A DNA stretch of 38,732 bases from Thermoplasmatales archaeon. Lineage in GTDB: Archaea > Thermoplasmatota > Penumbrarchaeia > Penumbrarchaeales > Penumbrarchaeaceae. Under the pieces are notes generated by a model. It saw nothing but the letters and a program-made list of their open reading frames with translations. It was not told the origin of the DNA and made no database searches. Of the stretch, positions 1-8,179 are shown piece by piece. Position 1 is the first letter of the stretch. Every line of letters starts with the position of its first letter. The translations under genes were made by a program, and so were the position numbers. The stretch is from contig JAUVCN010000012.1 of the NCBI GenBank assembly GCA_030595715.1, forward strand, positions 1-38,732. The letters run 5' to 3'.

Positions 1-393
1 GGAAATGAGGACTACCTGAAGAAGTTGAAGACGATCGCAGATGAAAGAACCGAATTCCTTGGTTTCGCTTCCACGAAGAAACTGGCAAAACTATACTCTG
101 CAGCTGACGTAGGGATCTGGGGAAAGGCCTCCATCACCATCAGAGAAGCAATGAGCTGCTCACTTCCATTGATCCTCTTCGATGATCGGAACATGCAGGA
201 CCTGCTCAAATGGGATAATGGTATTGCCGTTAAAAAGGAGCCGGAGCAGATCGCATCGGCGATGAAAAGGCTCGCTGAAGATCCGGATGAAAGGAAAAGG
301 CTCGGAAACAACGGAAGGAAAGGCGTCGAGGAGGACCTATCGTCCGAGATCGAAGCGAAACGACTTCTTGAGATATACACGAAAGGTTCCTGA
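1..393 (+). CDS. Glycosyltransferase family 4 (group 1), C-terminal fragment
   Basis: The reading frame is open from the first base, so the gene begins upstream and only about 130 C-terminal residues are present. The visible part is the nucleotide-sugar-binding half of a GT-B glycosyltransferase. It has a motif of the form GFAS..KLAKLYSAADVGIW, followed by an ITIREAMSCSLPLI segment; in GT4 enzymes this region carries the Glu that contacts the donor ribose and the following glycine/proline loop. A helical C-terminus of the usual type (asaM..La.D...R..lG.ng) completes it. The donor and acceptor cannot be named from this part. Its stop codon lies 4 bases from the stop of the convergent surface-protein gene. 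A role in surface glycan or N-glycan synthesis is inference. Confidence 0.8.
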   Translation, partial: GNEDYLKKLKTIADERTEFLGFASTKKLAKLYSAADVGIWGKASITIREAMSCSLPLILFDDRNMQDLLKWDNGIAVKKEPEQIASAMKRLAEDPDERKRLGNNGRKGVEEDLSSEIEAKRLLEIYTKGS

Positions 394-397
394 ACCC

Positions 398-3300
398 TCA
401 ATTCTCCGGCAACTCCGTCTGAGGTTTCTGTTGAGATGGAGATGACAGATCATTGTTGACAGGCCCATCTGGACCCTGTACCGTAGCAGTTGCTGAAGGC
501 GTATTAACAGTTGGTTGCACCTGCTGGACGGGGGGAGGAGGCTGAGGCATGGCAACACTCGGTTGCTGGACGGGAGGAGAAGTTGTTGTATCGATCGAAG
601 GTTCGTTACGGACAAACCCGTCCACCGGGTTCATGATCGTGAGAGGCGCAGGCTGGAATGAACCTACCGGAGTGACAGGTTGTTGTACATACTGAGCCGG
701 GGGTAATACACGTGGAACGACCATCGGCTGCAGCTCACCTTGAGCGGTGGGCGCTGGACCCAATACAGCCGGTTTAAGAGCAGGTCCAAGTACGGGACCT
801 GCAGGTGTGTATACCTCCTCCTTGATCACGTCCTCATCTTTCGAACCTCTTCTGAGCAATACAAAGAGAAGCACGACCACGATAACAATGATCAAAATAA
901 CTATTGCTGCTATGATCCCGATCAATAAAAGAAGTGAAAGTGAACCGGAAGTATCATCGGATCTCGGATTACCAAGGACCTCTAGAGATGATGGACCGCT
1001 CCCTACATCGTTCTTTGCGATCACGAAATATTTGTAATCCTTTCCATTGAATACGTTCGTGTCGTTGTAATCCCTTGCTCCCGGGCCGAGCAATACTATC
1101 AATGTGGGTTCCTCGACACCCGGCATATATCGGTAGACCTCAAAATCGGTTATCTCCGTCCCGCCATCATCTGCCGGCTCATTCCATTTTATCAGAACGA
1201 ACCTGTTCCCGGAGATCGAAGATATATCCATAACCTGTCCGGGTCTTGAAAGTGGTTTCCCACCTATTGGAATGGTAGGGTCCGATGGACCCTCATCGTT
1301 TACGGCTGTTAGAACATATCGATAGGTCTGACCATTCACAAGTGATGTGTGATTGTATTCGTTCACGTGGGGATCAAGCACTGTCAGCAGTATGAGATCG
1401 TTCGTTCCTTCAACAAGGAACAGTTGAATGGACACTACACTGTTCCCGCCATCATCATCTGAAAGGTTCCAGAAGAGGTGTATGAATGAATTGCCCGAAA
1501 AAAGAGAAAGATGCTCGGGTACACCGGGTACGGTCCTCGGAACCTCTTCCACCTCATCCGTATATCGGGAAGATCCAACACTATTGAATGCGCATATCCG
1601 GTATGAATACCTCTGACCATTGATGACATCCGTATCATTGTAGGAAGATCGACCGCTTCCCGGTCTATATATCTCATCCCATTCTCCGTATGCTTCCATC
1701 CTCATGACAACATAACCCTCTACCGGATCTCCGCCGTCATCATCGGGTTGTTTCCAGTCCAGGATGATGAACGAATCCCCATATGCAATCTCCAGATCAT
1801 TGGGTTCGGATGGTACCGTCATGGGGATCGCCATCACCATGTTACTGTTGAAAGATCCTCCAACTGAATTGAAACAACGTATGTAGTAGTAATAACTCTC
1901 ACCATTTTGAACATCGGTATCATTGTAAGATCTTCCCTCACCGTTCAATGACCAGACCAGATGAAATTCACCATCAGGATCCGATCCTCTGAACAACTGA
2001 TATGCAAAGATCGGGGTACCTCCATCATCCACGGATGCGGACCATTCAAGATGTACGAACGAATCTCCAGTCTTTTGGACGAGATCCACAGGAGGATCTG
2101 GTATGGCCAATGGGTAACCGTATGAAGCAGGTGATAAAGGACCATCACCGATCATATTGATCGCCCTGATGCGATATCCATATTCTTTCCCGTTCAAAAC
2201 ATCGGTATCGTTCATGTCCAGTACATCGGATGTGACATTCAGGAGGAATTCGAATCCGGTCCCGTTGTCCCTCTCGATGATGTATACGATGATATCGGCC
2301 CCACCATCGTAAAGAGGTGGGGACCATGTCAGATGACAGAATTCATCACCGGACCTGATCTTGAGGTTCCAGGGTTCGGAAGGTAATCCCATAGGAGTAG
2401 CATGGACCATATCGGAATCAGGACTTTCCCCTATGGCATTCAATGCCCTGATAATATAGTGATATGTGACCCCGTTCACTACATCGGTGTCATTGAAACT
2501 GAATATATTGCTGTTCACCCCTGAATGGAACTGCATTAGACCCGGATCGTCACCCCTCAGGATCCGGTAGTTGGAGAGAAGCGATGTCCCGATATCATCC
2601 GGAGGGGACCATGTGATGACAACAAAACCATCACCTGCATCAGCAACCACAGATATGGGTTTGGTAGGTGCCCTTTCATTAACCTCAACAGAGTTGTAGA
2701 TCTCAGATACCTGAGAATTACTTAGACCGTAATTCCAGACATCAACCTCATCCACACAACCTTTGAAGGGATAATTGTTCTGACCACTGTTGCCCATGTT
2801 CCAGTTGGGTCTGACGGTCAATTCGGGATATGTACCGACTACGGATCCGGAAGATACACCGTTGATGTATAGATAGGACTTACCATTCTCATCGTTGCTC
2901 ACATACATCACATTGGTCCATCTGGCAAGCGGTATCTTCCTTGTTGATACAAATTCCCCACCATCAGCATTTGGGAAATTGCCTGGATTTGAGTTTGATT
3001 CACCATCCCATCTGCCATTTGCTATTAGTTTCTGGTCTTTGATAGAAAGTCTGAACCATGAGATCCATGTACCATTTATGAACTCCGAGTGGGTGAAGAG
3101 GTCCTGTTCACTAACGATATCGTCGGTCCATATCCACATCGAAATGGTAAAGGTATTCGATATTCCCAGGTCCTTTACAGGAATTCTGATAATGTCATCC
3201 ACTCCATCAAACCGTGTACAACTTCCATTCATTCCAATATACCATTCCGGATCCTGGTCATCGGATCCTCCCGTTGTCCCAAGGAATCCATCATTCCCTG

Positions 3301-4111
3301 AGATGATATCAGATGCTTCCTGTCCTTCATTTTCATCAAGTGGCCAAAAAGAATGTTGGGGGATGTGGCCAGTATATCGAAACTTAACCTCTGAAGCTGA
3401 CAGTGCCCTGTCGAATATCGCAACCTGGTCAATGTCACCTTTGAAAGGCATGTAACCACCCCAACCAGAACTTCTTAAGCCAAGGGTGAGTCTTGTATTA
3501 CTGGAAGTTGAATCTTTCGTCATTGACTTTGTGAAATTCCATTCACCATCAATATAGACCTTTCCTTCGCTACCATCATAGGTAATGATCACATGATGCC
3601 ATTCATTGTCTCTCAGATCAACAGTACCTCCGATATTACTTCCCGTACCCCCGTCATAGAGTGATAATCTGGGTTTTCCATCATTAAGATAAAAAGTATA
3701 ACCAGTTGAAGTACCCTGTCCATACATCTTGTCAAGAATAGCTAGATATGGGGCTGTTGAATCCGTTTTAAACCAAGTTTCCATGGAAAGGTCTCCGGTC
3801 AGGTCCATCATCGCTGATGAACCAACCATCGCATAATCATTGTATCCGTTAAATTTGAGGCATGAACCGTTCAAACCAGAACCCCAGGTTGGATCACTTG
3901 ATTGCGTTGATGTCGAACCACCAAGTACAAAATGATTCCCATTACCTGTATTATCCCTTGCATATTGGCCGGAACCCTCATCGAGGAACCATTCACCGAT
4001 CGGGCTCGGTCCAAAGACCCCCCCATCAACATTATCTGTTGATATTGAAAAATATGTTACCGATGTCAATAATAAGAGTAGTACAAGCGCCGAACACCTC
4101 AGACCATCCAT
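398..4111 (-). CDS. Giant LamG/fibronectin-III surface protein with C-terminal membrane anchor
   Basis: The 1237-residue protein starts with a signal peptide (about residues 1-24). Two LamG/concanavalin-like jelly-roll modules follow, at about 35-247 and 252-473, with the characteristic EVDVWN/QVAIFDRALS strands. Six fibronectin type III repeats lie at about 481-573, 575-669, 671-763, 765-860, 861-954 and 956-1050. One hydrophobic segment (about 1057-1087) is followed by Arg-Arg and a roughly 150-residue Pro/Gln-rich tail that should be cytoplasmic. Each FN3 repeat has an N-x-T/S sequon at the same place (N540, N634, N730, N825, N920, N1016). A GGGGAAGGAT ribosome-binding site precedes the ATG, and a TAAATATC box lies near 4143-4150. 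LamG modules commonly bind carbohydrate, so an adhesin or glycan-binding role is likely but unproven. No enzymatic domain is visible. Confidence 0.85.
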   Translation of the reverse strand: MDGLRCSALVLLLLLTSVTYFSISTDNVDGGVFGPSPIGEWFLDEGSGQYARDNTGNGNHFVLGGSTSTQSSDPTWGSGLNGSCLKFNGYNDYAMVGSSAMMDLTGDLSMETWFKTDSTAPYLAILDKMYGQGTSTGYTFYLNDGKPRLSLYDGGTGSNIGGTVDLRDNEWHHVIITYDGSEGKVYIDGEWNFTKSMTKDSTSSNTRLTLGLRSSGWGGYMPFKGDIDQVAIFDRALSASEVKFRYTGHIPQHSFWPLDENEGQEASDIISGNDGFLGTTGGSDDQDPEWYIGMNGSCTRFDGVDDIIRIPVKDLGISNTFTISMWIWTDDIVSEQDLFTHSEFINGTWISWFRLSIKDQKLIANGRWDGESNSNPGNFPNADGGEFVSTRKIPLARWTNVMYVSNDENGKSYLYINGVSSGSVVGTYPELTVRPNWNMGNSGQNNYPFKGCVDEVDVWNYGLSNSQVSEIYNSVEVNERAPTKPISVVADAGDGFVVITWSPPDDIGTSLLSNYRILRGDDPGLMQFHSGVNSNIFSFNDTDVVNGVTYHYIIRALNAIGESPDSDMVHATPMGLPSEPWNLKIRSGDEFCHLTWSPPLYDGGADIIVYIIERDNGTGFEFLLNVTSDVLDMNDTDVLNGKEYGYRIRAINMIGDGPLSPASYGYPLAIPDPPVDLVQKTGDSFVHLEWSASVDDGGTPIFAYQLFRGSDPDGEFHLVWSLNGEGRSYNDTDVQNGESYYYYIRCFNSVGGSFNSNMVMAIPMTVPSEPNDLEIAYGDSFIILDWKQPDDDGGDPVEGYVVMRMEAYGEWDEIYRPGSGRSSYNDTDVINGQRYSYRICAFNSVGSSRYTDEVEEVPRTVPGVPEHLSLFSGNSFIHLFWNLSDDDGGNSVVSIQLFLVEGTNDLILLTVLDPHVNEYNHTSLVNGQTYRYVLTAVNDEGPSDPTIPIGGKPLSRPGQVMDISSISGNRFVLIKWNEPADDGGTEITDFEVYRYMPGVEEPTLIVLLGPGARDYNDTNVFNGKDYKYFVIAKNDVGSGPSSLEVLGNPRSDDTSGSLSLLLLIGIIAAIVILIIVIVVVLLFVLLRRGSKDEDVIKEEVYTPAGPVLGPALKPAVLGPAPTAQGELQPMVVPRVLPPAQYVQQPVTPVGSFQPAPLTIMNPVDGFVRNEPSIDTTTSPPVQQPSVAMPQPPPPVQQVQPTVNTPSATATVQGPDGPVNNDLSSPSQQKPQTELPEN

Positions 4112-4162
4112 TATCCTTCCCCAGAAGTGACAGTCATTTGAAGATATTTATCTCTATCCGCG

Positions 4163-4525
4163 TCAAGAGATCTTGTGGAATTCAGCGACCACCGCCTCAC
4201 CAGCGGTCCTGAAAGCTCTTGAAACCCCACCTACACCAAGTTTCACTCCACCGAACACCCTGGAAACCACAAGGCAATGTGAATCCAACCCCTCTCTCTT
4301 CAACAGTTCAAGAAGGACCTGTCCGGGGTGCCCTACCTCACCATCGTTCTTGAAGGTCACATCCCCTTCGAACCTAACTGCATAACAGTGATGATTGGCC
4401 TTCTTGTAGGACCTCCTGTGGACCTTCAGGACCTCCAAGATATCATCCATGGAATCCAGTTCATAGAGATGCGCAAAGAACCTGGACCTGGTCTCTATGA
4501 ACTTGACAGCTGAAAGCTCCTTCAT
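4163..4525 (-). CDS. IMPACT/YigZ family (UPF0029) protein
   Basis: This 120-residue protein covers the N-terminal IMPACT/YigZ domain only. It shows the family landmarks in order: an ETRSRFFAH strand, SYKKANHHCYAVR, a NDGE loop followed by GHPGQVLLELL, and VVSRVFGGVKLGVGGVSRAF. Bacterial YigZ proteins are about 200 residues with a second ferredoxin-like domain that is absent here. The eukaryotic relative IMPACT binds the GCN2 activator GCN1; the biochemical role of prokaryotic members is not settled. The start is 2 bases before the stop of the RelE-like gene on the same strand, so the two are probably co-transcribed. That placement may be only operon convenience. Family assignment is firm; function is open. 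Confidence 0.85.
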   Translation of the reverse strand: MKELSAVKFIETRSRFFAHLYELDSMDDILEVLKVHRRSYKKANHHCYAVRFEGDVTFKNDGEVGHPGQVLLELLKREGLDSHCLVVSRVFGGVKLGVGGVSRAFRTAGEAVVAEFHKIS

Positions 4526-4526
4526 T

Positions 4527-4766
4527 TCAGATCACCTTGCCCTGTACGGAGATCATCAGGACTATCAGATCGTCCTCGGAAAGATCGATATAAACATACC
4601 CCGGCCCGGTTCTCAAGCGATAGGCTGGATCGTTAACGAGCTTCCTAAGGTACCTGTCCGGCCGGATCCTGATCCTCTCAAGGACACACACTATCCTTCT
4701 GGCCTCGCTCACTTCCATATTCCGGAGTGATGAGACCGCAGTCCTTGAGAAATATATGTCACCCAT
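4527..4766 (-). CDS. RelE/ParE-superfamily toxin-like protein, degenerate active site
   Basis: The 79-residue protein has the archaeal RelE layout: a short N-terminal strand (IYFSRTAVSSLRNM), two helices containing RRIVCVLERIRIRP, the RKLVNDPAYRLRTGPGYVYID sheet, and a last strand DLIVLMISV. In known RelE toxins the end of the fold carries basic residues and a Tyr (a pattern like HRR..VY, or the PRGRAY of archaeal RelE) that cut ribosome-bound mRNA. Here the protein stops after ISVQGKVI, and the usual Arg of the G-D-Y-R-V strand is also missing. It may be inactive or use other residues. The ATG directly abuts the antitoxin stop codon, the classic toxin-antitoxin arrangement. Membership of the superfamily is likely; activity is doubtful. 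Confidence 0.7.
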   Translation of the reverse strand: MGDIYFSRTAVSSLRNMEVSEARRIVCVLERIRIRPDRYLRKLVNDPAYRLRTGPGYVYIDLSEDDLIVLMISVQGKVI

Positions 4767-4985
4767 TCAGATCCCGATCTCTTTCCTTACTTCTCCGAGG
4801 GAATAGAACTCACCGCTCTTGATCTCCCCTCGTGCAGCGGCGATCTCCCTGCTTGTCTGTTCATCAAGGTCCTTGATATCCTGAAGGATCGACCATATGA
4901 CCTCTTCGTAGGTCTCCTTGTGGTATAATTTCTTCGAATTGATCTCATCTTTGAGATCGTCGCTTATCTGGATAGTGGTGACCAT
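4767..4985 (-). CDS. RelB/DUF7557-like antitoxin
   Basis: The 72-residue protein begins with a ribbon-helix-helix-type N-terminus (TTIQISDDLKDEI, then YHKETYEEVIWSIL) that should dimerise and bind DNA. It continues into a helical C-terminus ending REIAAARGEIKSGEFYSLGE, which resembles the toxin-wrapping tail of archaeal RelB antitoxins. I start it at the ATG at 4985; a TTG two codons further up is in frame but lies inside the operator repeats. An AAATTATAAT box about 30 bases upstream would give a leaderless or nearly leaderless transcript. The toxin gene follows with no gap. Autorepression through the repeats between 4981 and 5028 is inferred from position and symmetry. Confidence 0.75.
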   Translation of the reverse strand: MVTTIQISDDLKDEINSKKLYHKETYEEVIWSILQDIKDLDEQTSREIAAARGEIKSGEFYSLGEVRKEIGI

Positions 4986-5028
4986 AGTCAACTATAGTTG
5001 GCCATTGATTATTATAATTTACTATAGT
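4981..5028. promoter_or_regulatory. Operator/promoter of the RelBE-like operon with 10-bp phased palindromes
   Basis: The palindrome ACTATAGT occurs exactly at 4991-4998 and 5021-5028. Close variants sit in phase at 4981-4988 (ACCATAGT) and 5011-5018 (ATTATAAT). The spacing is a multiple of 10 bases, so the sites fall on one face of the helix. They surround the likely TATA element and the antitoxin start codon, as expected for a ribbon-helix-helix autorepressor. Binding is inferred, not shown. Confidence 0.5.
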
Positions 5029-5103
5029 TATCTCAACTCCAATGAGATCAAGGAATAGTTTTAATCATCATCATCCATTACCAGCGTCATCGGAGTGAGA
5101 CCA

Positions 5104-6891
5104 ATGGAAGTCAAAGAAAGGGTTCAAAAGCTAAGGGGTCTGATGAAGGAAAATAAAGTGGAAGCATACATAATTCCCTCAACGGACCCACATCACAGCG
5201 AGTACCTGCCGGAATGCTGGAAGAGGCGACAGTTCATCTCGGGATTCACCGGGTCTGCCGGTGATGTGGTCATCACATCAGAAAAAGGAGGACTCTGGAC
5301 CGATGCAAGATATTTCCTGCAGGCCGGAGACCAGTTGGAAGGATCCGGAATAGAACTCTTCAAGATGGGGATGCCGGAAGTACCAAAACTGGTGGACTGG
5401 ATCAAGAATGAGCTCTCCGAAGGACAGGCCGTTGGTGTCGATCCGAGGGTCCTTTCGATCGAACTTGCAAATAGCTACAAGAAGGTCCTCTCTGAGAAGG
5501 ATATCAAGATCAAGTTCATCGAGATCAACCTCGTAGATGAGATCTGGAAAGATCGACCATCACCTTCCGATTCACATGTCAGGGTACATCCATCCGATGT
5601 AAGTGGAGAGAAGGTGGAGGATAAGCTCCGGAGGATCAGAGAAAAAATGGAAGCAAAGGATTGTTCCGCACATGTTCTCTGTGCCCTTGACACTATCGCA
5701 TGGACCTTCGATCTGAGAGGGGATGACATCGATTTCAATCCTATCTTCATCTCCTATGCCGTTATAACGGAGGATGAGGCCCACCTCTTCATCGATGAGG
5801 TCAAGATAACAGAAGAGGTGAGGGCACATCTGGAAGGACTGGTCAAATTCCACCCCTACGATGCTATCTCCTCATTTCTCGGGACGATCGCAGAGAAGGG
5901 AGAAAGGGTCTGGATCGACCCGAAGACAACCAATAAATGGATGATGCTTCCCCTTGAGAAAAAGGTGAAGACCCATATGGAGAGATCTCCGATAACGGAT
6001 ATCAAATCCGTGAAGAACGAGATCGAGCTGGAGGGATTCAGGAACTGCCACATAAAGGACGGAGCTGCCATGGTGAAGTTCCTGAAATGGCTCGAAGAGA
6101 ACGTACCAGAAGGAGGTGTTACCGAGATCTCAGCTTCAGACAGGCTCGGATCATACAGAAAGGAGAGCGAGGACCTCGTTGGACTCTCTTTCACCACGAT
6201 CTCCGGGTATGCCGATCATGGAGCCATCATCCATTATGATCCCACTCCGGAAACAGATGTCGAATTGAGAACAGAGGGCATATATCTGGTGGATTCCGGA
6301 GGCCAGTACATCAACGGGACAACCGACATCACAAGGACGATAGCGCTTGGCGAACCCACCGACGAACAAAAAGAGATGTACACCCGGGTCCTCAAAGGGC
6401 ACATAGGATTGTCCATGCTCAAGTTCCCCAGGGGTTTCAGTGGAAGACAGATAGAACTTCCGGCAAGAAAGGCACTCTGGGATGTCGGCAAGAATTACGG
6501 CCACGGAACAGGACACGGTGTGGGCCACCACCTCAATGTCCATGAAGGACCAATGGGGATCACACCCCGGGACATCGGAGTCCCCCTCCTGCCTGGAAAT
6601 GTGCTTTCGAACGAACCTGGCTACTACAAGGCAGGTGAATATGGTATCAGGATCGAGAACCTGATAGTGGTTCACAGGGATGAAGAACTTTCATCCGAAG
6701 ATATGGAGTTCCTCTGTTTCGAGAACATCACCTTCTGCCCGATGGACCTCAAGCTGATCAAGAAAGATATCATGACAGAGGATGAGATCGAATGGCTCAA
6801 CGATTATCATGAGGAGGTCCGCACAAAACTATCTCCTCTCCTGGATGATGATCTGAAGAGATGGCTCATGGAGCATACGAAGGCGATATAA
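5104..6891 (+). CDS. pepP: Xaa-Pro aminopeptidase (M24B, aminopeptidase P), three-domain form
   Basis: The 595-residue enzyme has the long aminopeptidase P1 architecture: two creatinase-like N-terminal domains (about 1-150 and 155-310), a pita-bread M24 domain (about 311-540) and a C-terminal M24-C extension. The five metal ligands expected for a dinuclear site are present at D397, D408, H471, E504 and E518. Their relative spacing is the same as I recall for human XPNPEP1. The GHGTGHGVGHHLNVHEGP and SNEPGYY/GIRIEN blocks are intact. It should remove N-terminal residues preceding proline in cytosolic peptide turnover. No signal peptide is seen. I start at ATG 5104 because GGAGTGA lies 5 bases upstream; a GTG at 5095 overlaps that site. 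The start of the next gene almost touches its stop. Confidence 0.93.
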   Translation: MEVKERVQKLRGLMKENKVEAYIIPSTDPHHSEYLPECWKRRQFISGFTGSAGDVVITSEKGGLWTDARYFLQAGDQLEGSGIELFKMGMPEVPKLVDWIKNELSEGQAVGVDPRVLSIELANSYKKVLSEKDIKIKFIEINLVDEIWKDRPSPSDSHVRVHPSDVSGEKVEDKLRRIREKMEAKDCSAHVLCALDTIAWTFDLRGDDIDFNPIFISYAVITEDEAHLFIDEVKITEEVRAHLEGLVKFHPYDAISSFLGTIAEKGERVWIDPKTTNKWMMLPLEKKVKTHMERSPITDIKSVKNEIELEGFRNCHIKDGAAMVKFLKWLEENVPEGGVTEISASDRLGSYRKESEDLVGLSFTTISGYADHGAIIHYDPTPETDVELRTEGIYLVDSGGQYINGTTDITRTIALGEPTDEQKEMYTRVLKGHIGLSMLKFPRGFSGRQIELPARKALWDVGKNYGHGTGHGVGHHLNVHEGPMGITPRDIGVPLLPGNVLSNEPGYYKAGEYGIRIENLIVVHRDEELSSEDMEFLCFENITFCPMDLKLIKKDIMTEDEIEWLNDYHEEVRTKLSPLLDDDLKRWLMEHTKAI

Positions 6892-6892
6892 G

Positions 6893-7138
6893 ATGTGCTC
6901 ATCTGAAAGATGGAAGGAGGACCTCTACAACGAGGTCTTCCAGTCCAGACTTGAATACCTCGGAAAGAGAAAGGGGAAGGACCCATCCTTCGACCTCGGG
7001 GTAATGGAAAAGATCCTGGATGCCGAATACAGGAAACAGGACCTCGCCTGGTCGGGAAAATCCCCCATACAGGAGATCACCGAGGCTGCCACAATAGCAG
7101 CCTACGAACATTTCAAGGCTCAGTGGAGTGGAAAATAA
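6893..7138 (+). CDS. Small conserved-looking hypothetical protein
   Basis: This 81-residue acidic/basic helical protein is not one I recognise. Its ATG lies 1 base after the aminopeptidase stop, so it is almost certainly translated from the same mRNA. It has no signal peptide, membrane segment or cysteine pair. The C-terminal half (SPIQEITEAATIAAYEHFKAQW) looks like two packed helices. The tight spacing argues that it is a real gene, and codon usage resembles its neighbour. No function can be given. Confidence 0.6.
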   Translation: MCSSERWKEDLYNEVFQSRLEYLGKRKGKDPSFDLGVMEKILDAEYRKQDLAWSGKSPIQEITEAATIAAYEHFKAQWSGK

Positions 7139-7199
7139 CACTTTTCTATCGATCCCACCTTCACCAAACCCCCCCCCCTGCATTTGCTTATGAACCTCC

Positions 7200-7919
7200 A
7201 TGGAGATCGTACGGGTCCCCCGGAGACTTTGCATGGGAACGAACGACAGCTCGAAGATGATACGGACCGGATTCGCCCTTTTCGATGACCTCTTCGGTCC
7301 TTTCACTTCCGGCGACATACATTTGATCGTCGGAAGGACCGAACTGACCTACAACCTGATGGACCGCCTCGTTGTCAACGTCGCCAAGGAAGGGGAGGCT
7401 GCCTACTATATCGATGGAGGTCATCGTGCGGATCCCTTCGCAATGGCCAGGATATTGAGGATGCAGAGGATCGACCCCAGAGGAGCCCTGCACAGAGTGA
7501 TGATAGCAAGGGCGTTCACCGCCTACCAGATGGATACTCTGATCAACATCAACCTCATGAAACTGAATGAACCGCCTACCCTGCTCCTGATATCGTCCAT
7601 GGACCGGCTGTTTTCGGACCCAGAGGTCGAGACCGAGGTTGCAAGGGGGATGGTGAAGAACTGCATGATGTCCCTCGATGCCATGGCGGCAAAGGGGTGT
7701 TGTGTCGTGATAGCGGCCACCGGAGGAAGCCACGGAAGCGACCTTCTGCCTCTGATCACACCTTATTGCTCCAACTGGGTATCGCTCAGGAACAGGCAGA
7801 AGGGAAGGGTCAGGATCATCACTAAGGGAGGGACCTGGATGGACATCTCATCGATACATCCATACCAGACCATGATAGATGACTTCTGGTCCGCTCCGAT
7901 GCCAACGGAGGCGGTATGA
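7200..7919 (+). CDS. RecA/RadA-superfamily protein with degenerate P-loop
   Basis: The 239-residue protein follows the RadA/RadB-paralogue fold: a TGFALFDDLFGPFTSGDIHLIVG entry strand, then a YYIDGGHRADP strand-loop, the ARAFTAYQ signature typical of RecA-like archaeal paralogues, and a hydrophobic TLLLISSMDRLF strand at the Walker B position. The Walker A stretch reads GRTELTYN (about residues 45-52) where GxxGxGKT is expected, so nucleotide binding by the usual route looks lost. Met12 at 7233 is an alternative start. Its stop overlaps the start of the next gene (ATGA). A role as a non-catalytic partner in recombination or polymerase function is inference from the fold and the nearby polymerase gene. 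Confidence 0.7.
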   Translation: MEIVRVPRRLCMGTNDSSKMIRTGFALFDDLFGPFTSGDIHLIVGRTELTYNLMDRLVVNVAKEGEAAYYIDGGHRADPFAMARILRMQRIDPRGALHRVMIARAFTAYQMDTLININLMKLNEPPTLLLISSMDRLFSDPEVETEVARGMVKNCMMSLDAMAAKGCCVVIAATGGSHGSDLLPLITPYCSNWVSLRNRQKGRVRIITKGGTWMDISSIHPYQTMIDDFWSAPMPTEAV

Positions 7920-8179
7920 TGGGGAGGACCTGCCCAACGTATCGAACGCTTCTGGAAGATGAGATCAGGTCCTGGGAGACATTCAGACGGGCACTTCGAA
8001 AGGAAGACCGGGAGGCGTTCGACAGATTGATGGAGAAGGTCAGGATGCACGCATCCGCCTCATCCAATGCTGCCAGACTGAACCCGTTCGAGGCACTGGT
8101 AATGGCAGCCCTCGTCGATCTGATGAGGGAAAGGATGAATGAAGGGATGGGGATCAGTCGCAGTTCATCGGAAGCCTGA
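7916..8179 (+). CDS. Small helical protein coupled to the RecA-like gene
   Basis: The 87-residue protein starts inside the stop of the RecA-like gene (ATGA overlap), which implies translational coupling and probably a complex with it. It is predicted to be all-helical: a charged N-terminal helix pair (LEDEIRSWETFRRALRKEDREAFDRLMEKV), then a LNPFEALVMAALVDLMRERM helix that could pack on a partner. I do not recognise the family. Its last 26 bases overlap the 3' end of the convergent kinase gene. A structural partner or adaptor role is a guess from context. Confidence 0.65.
   Translation: MMGRTCPTYRTLLEDEIRSWETFRRALRKEDREAFDRLMEKVRMHASASSNAARLNPFEALVMAALVDLMRERMNEGMGISRSSSEA

Noticed and set aside
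1428-3455. Several plus-strand frames opposite the LamG/FN3 gene
   Set aside because: They are shadows created by the repeated FN3 codons, with no independent coding evidence.
5060-5080. ATC triplet repeat before the aminopeptidase gene
   Set aside because: It is too short to be a meaningful tandem repeat, and ATC is common in this genome.
7169-7178. Run of ten C residues before the RecA-like gene, considered as a phase-variable tract
   Set aside because: It lies outside coding sequence and not at a clear promoter spacing. It may also be a length error in assembly.
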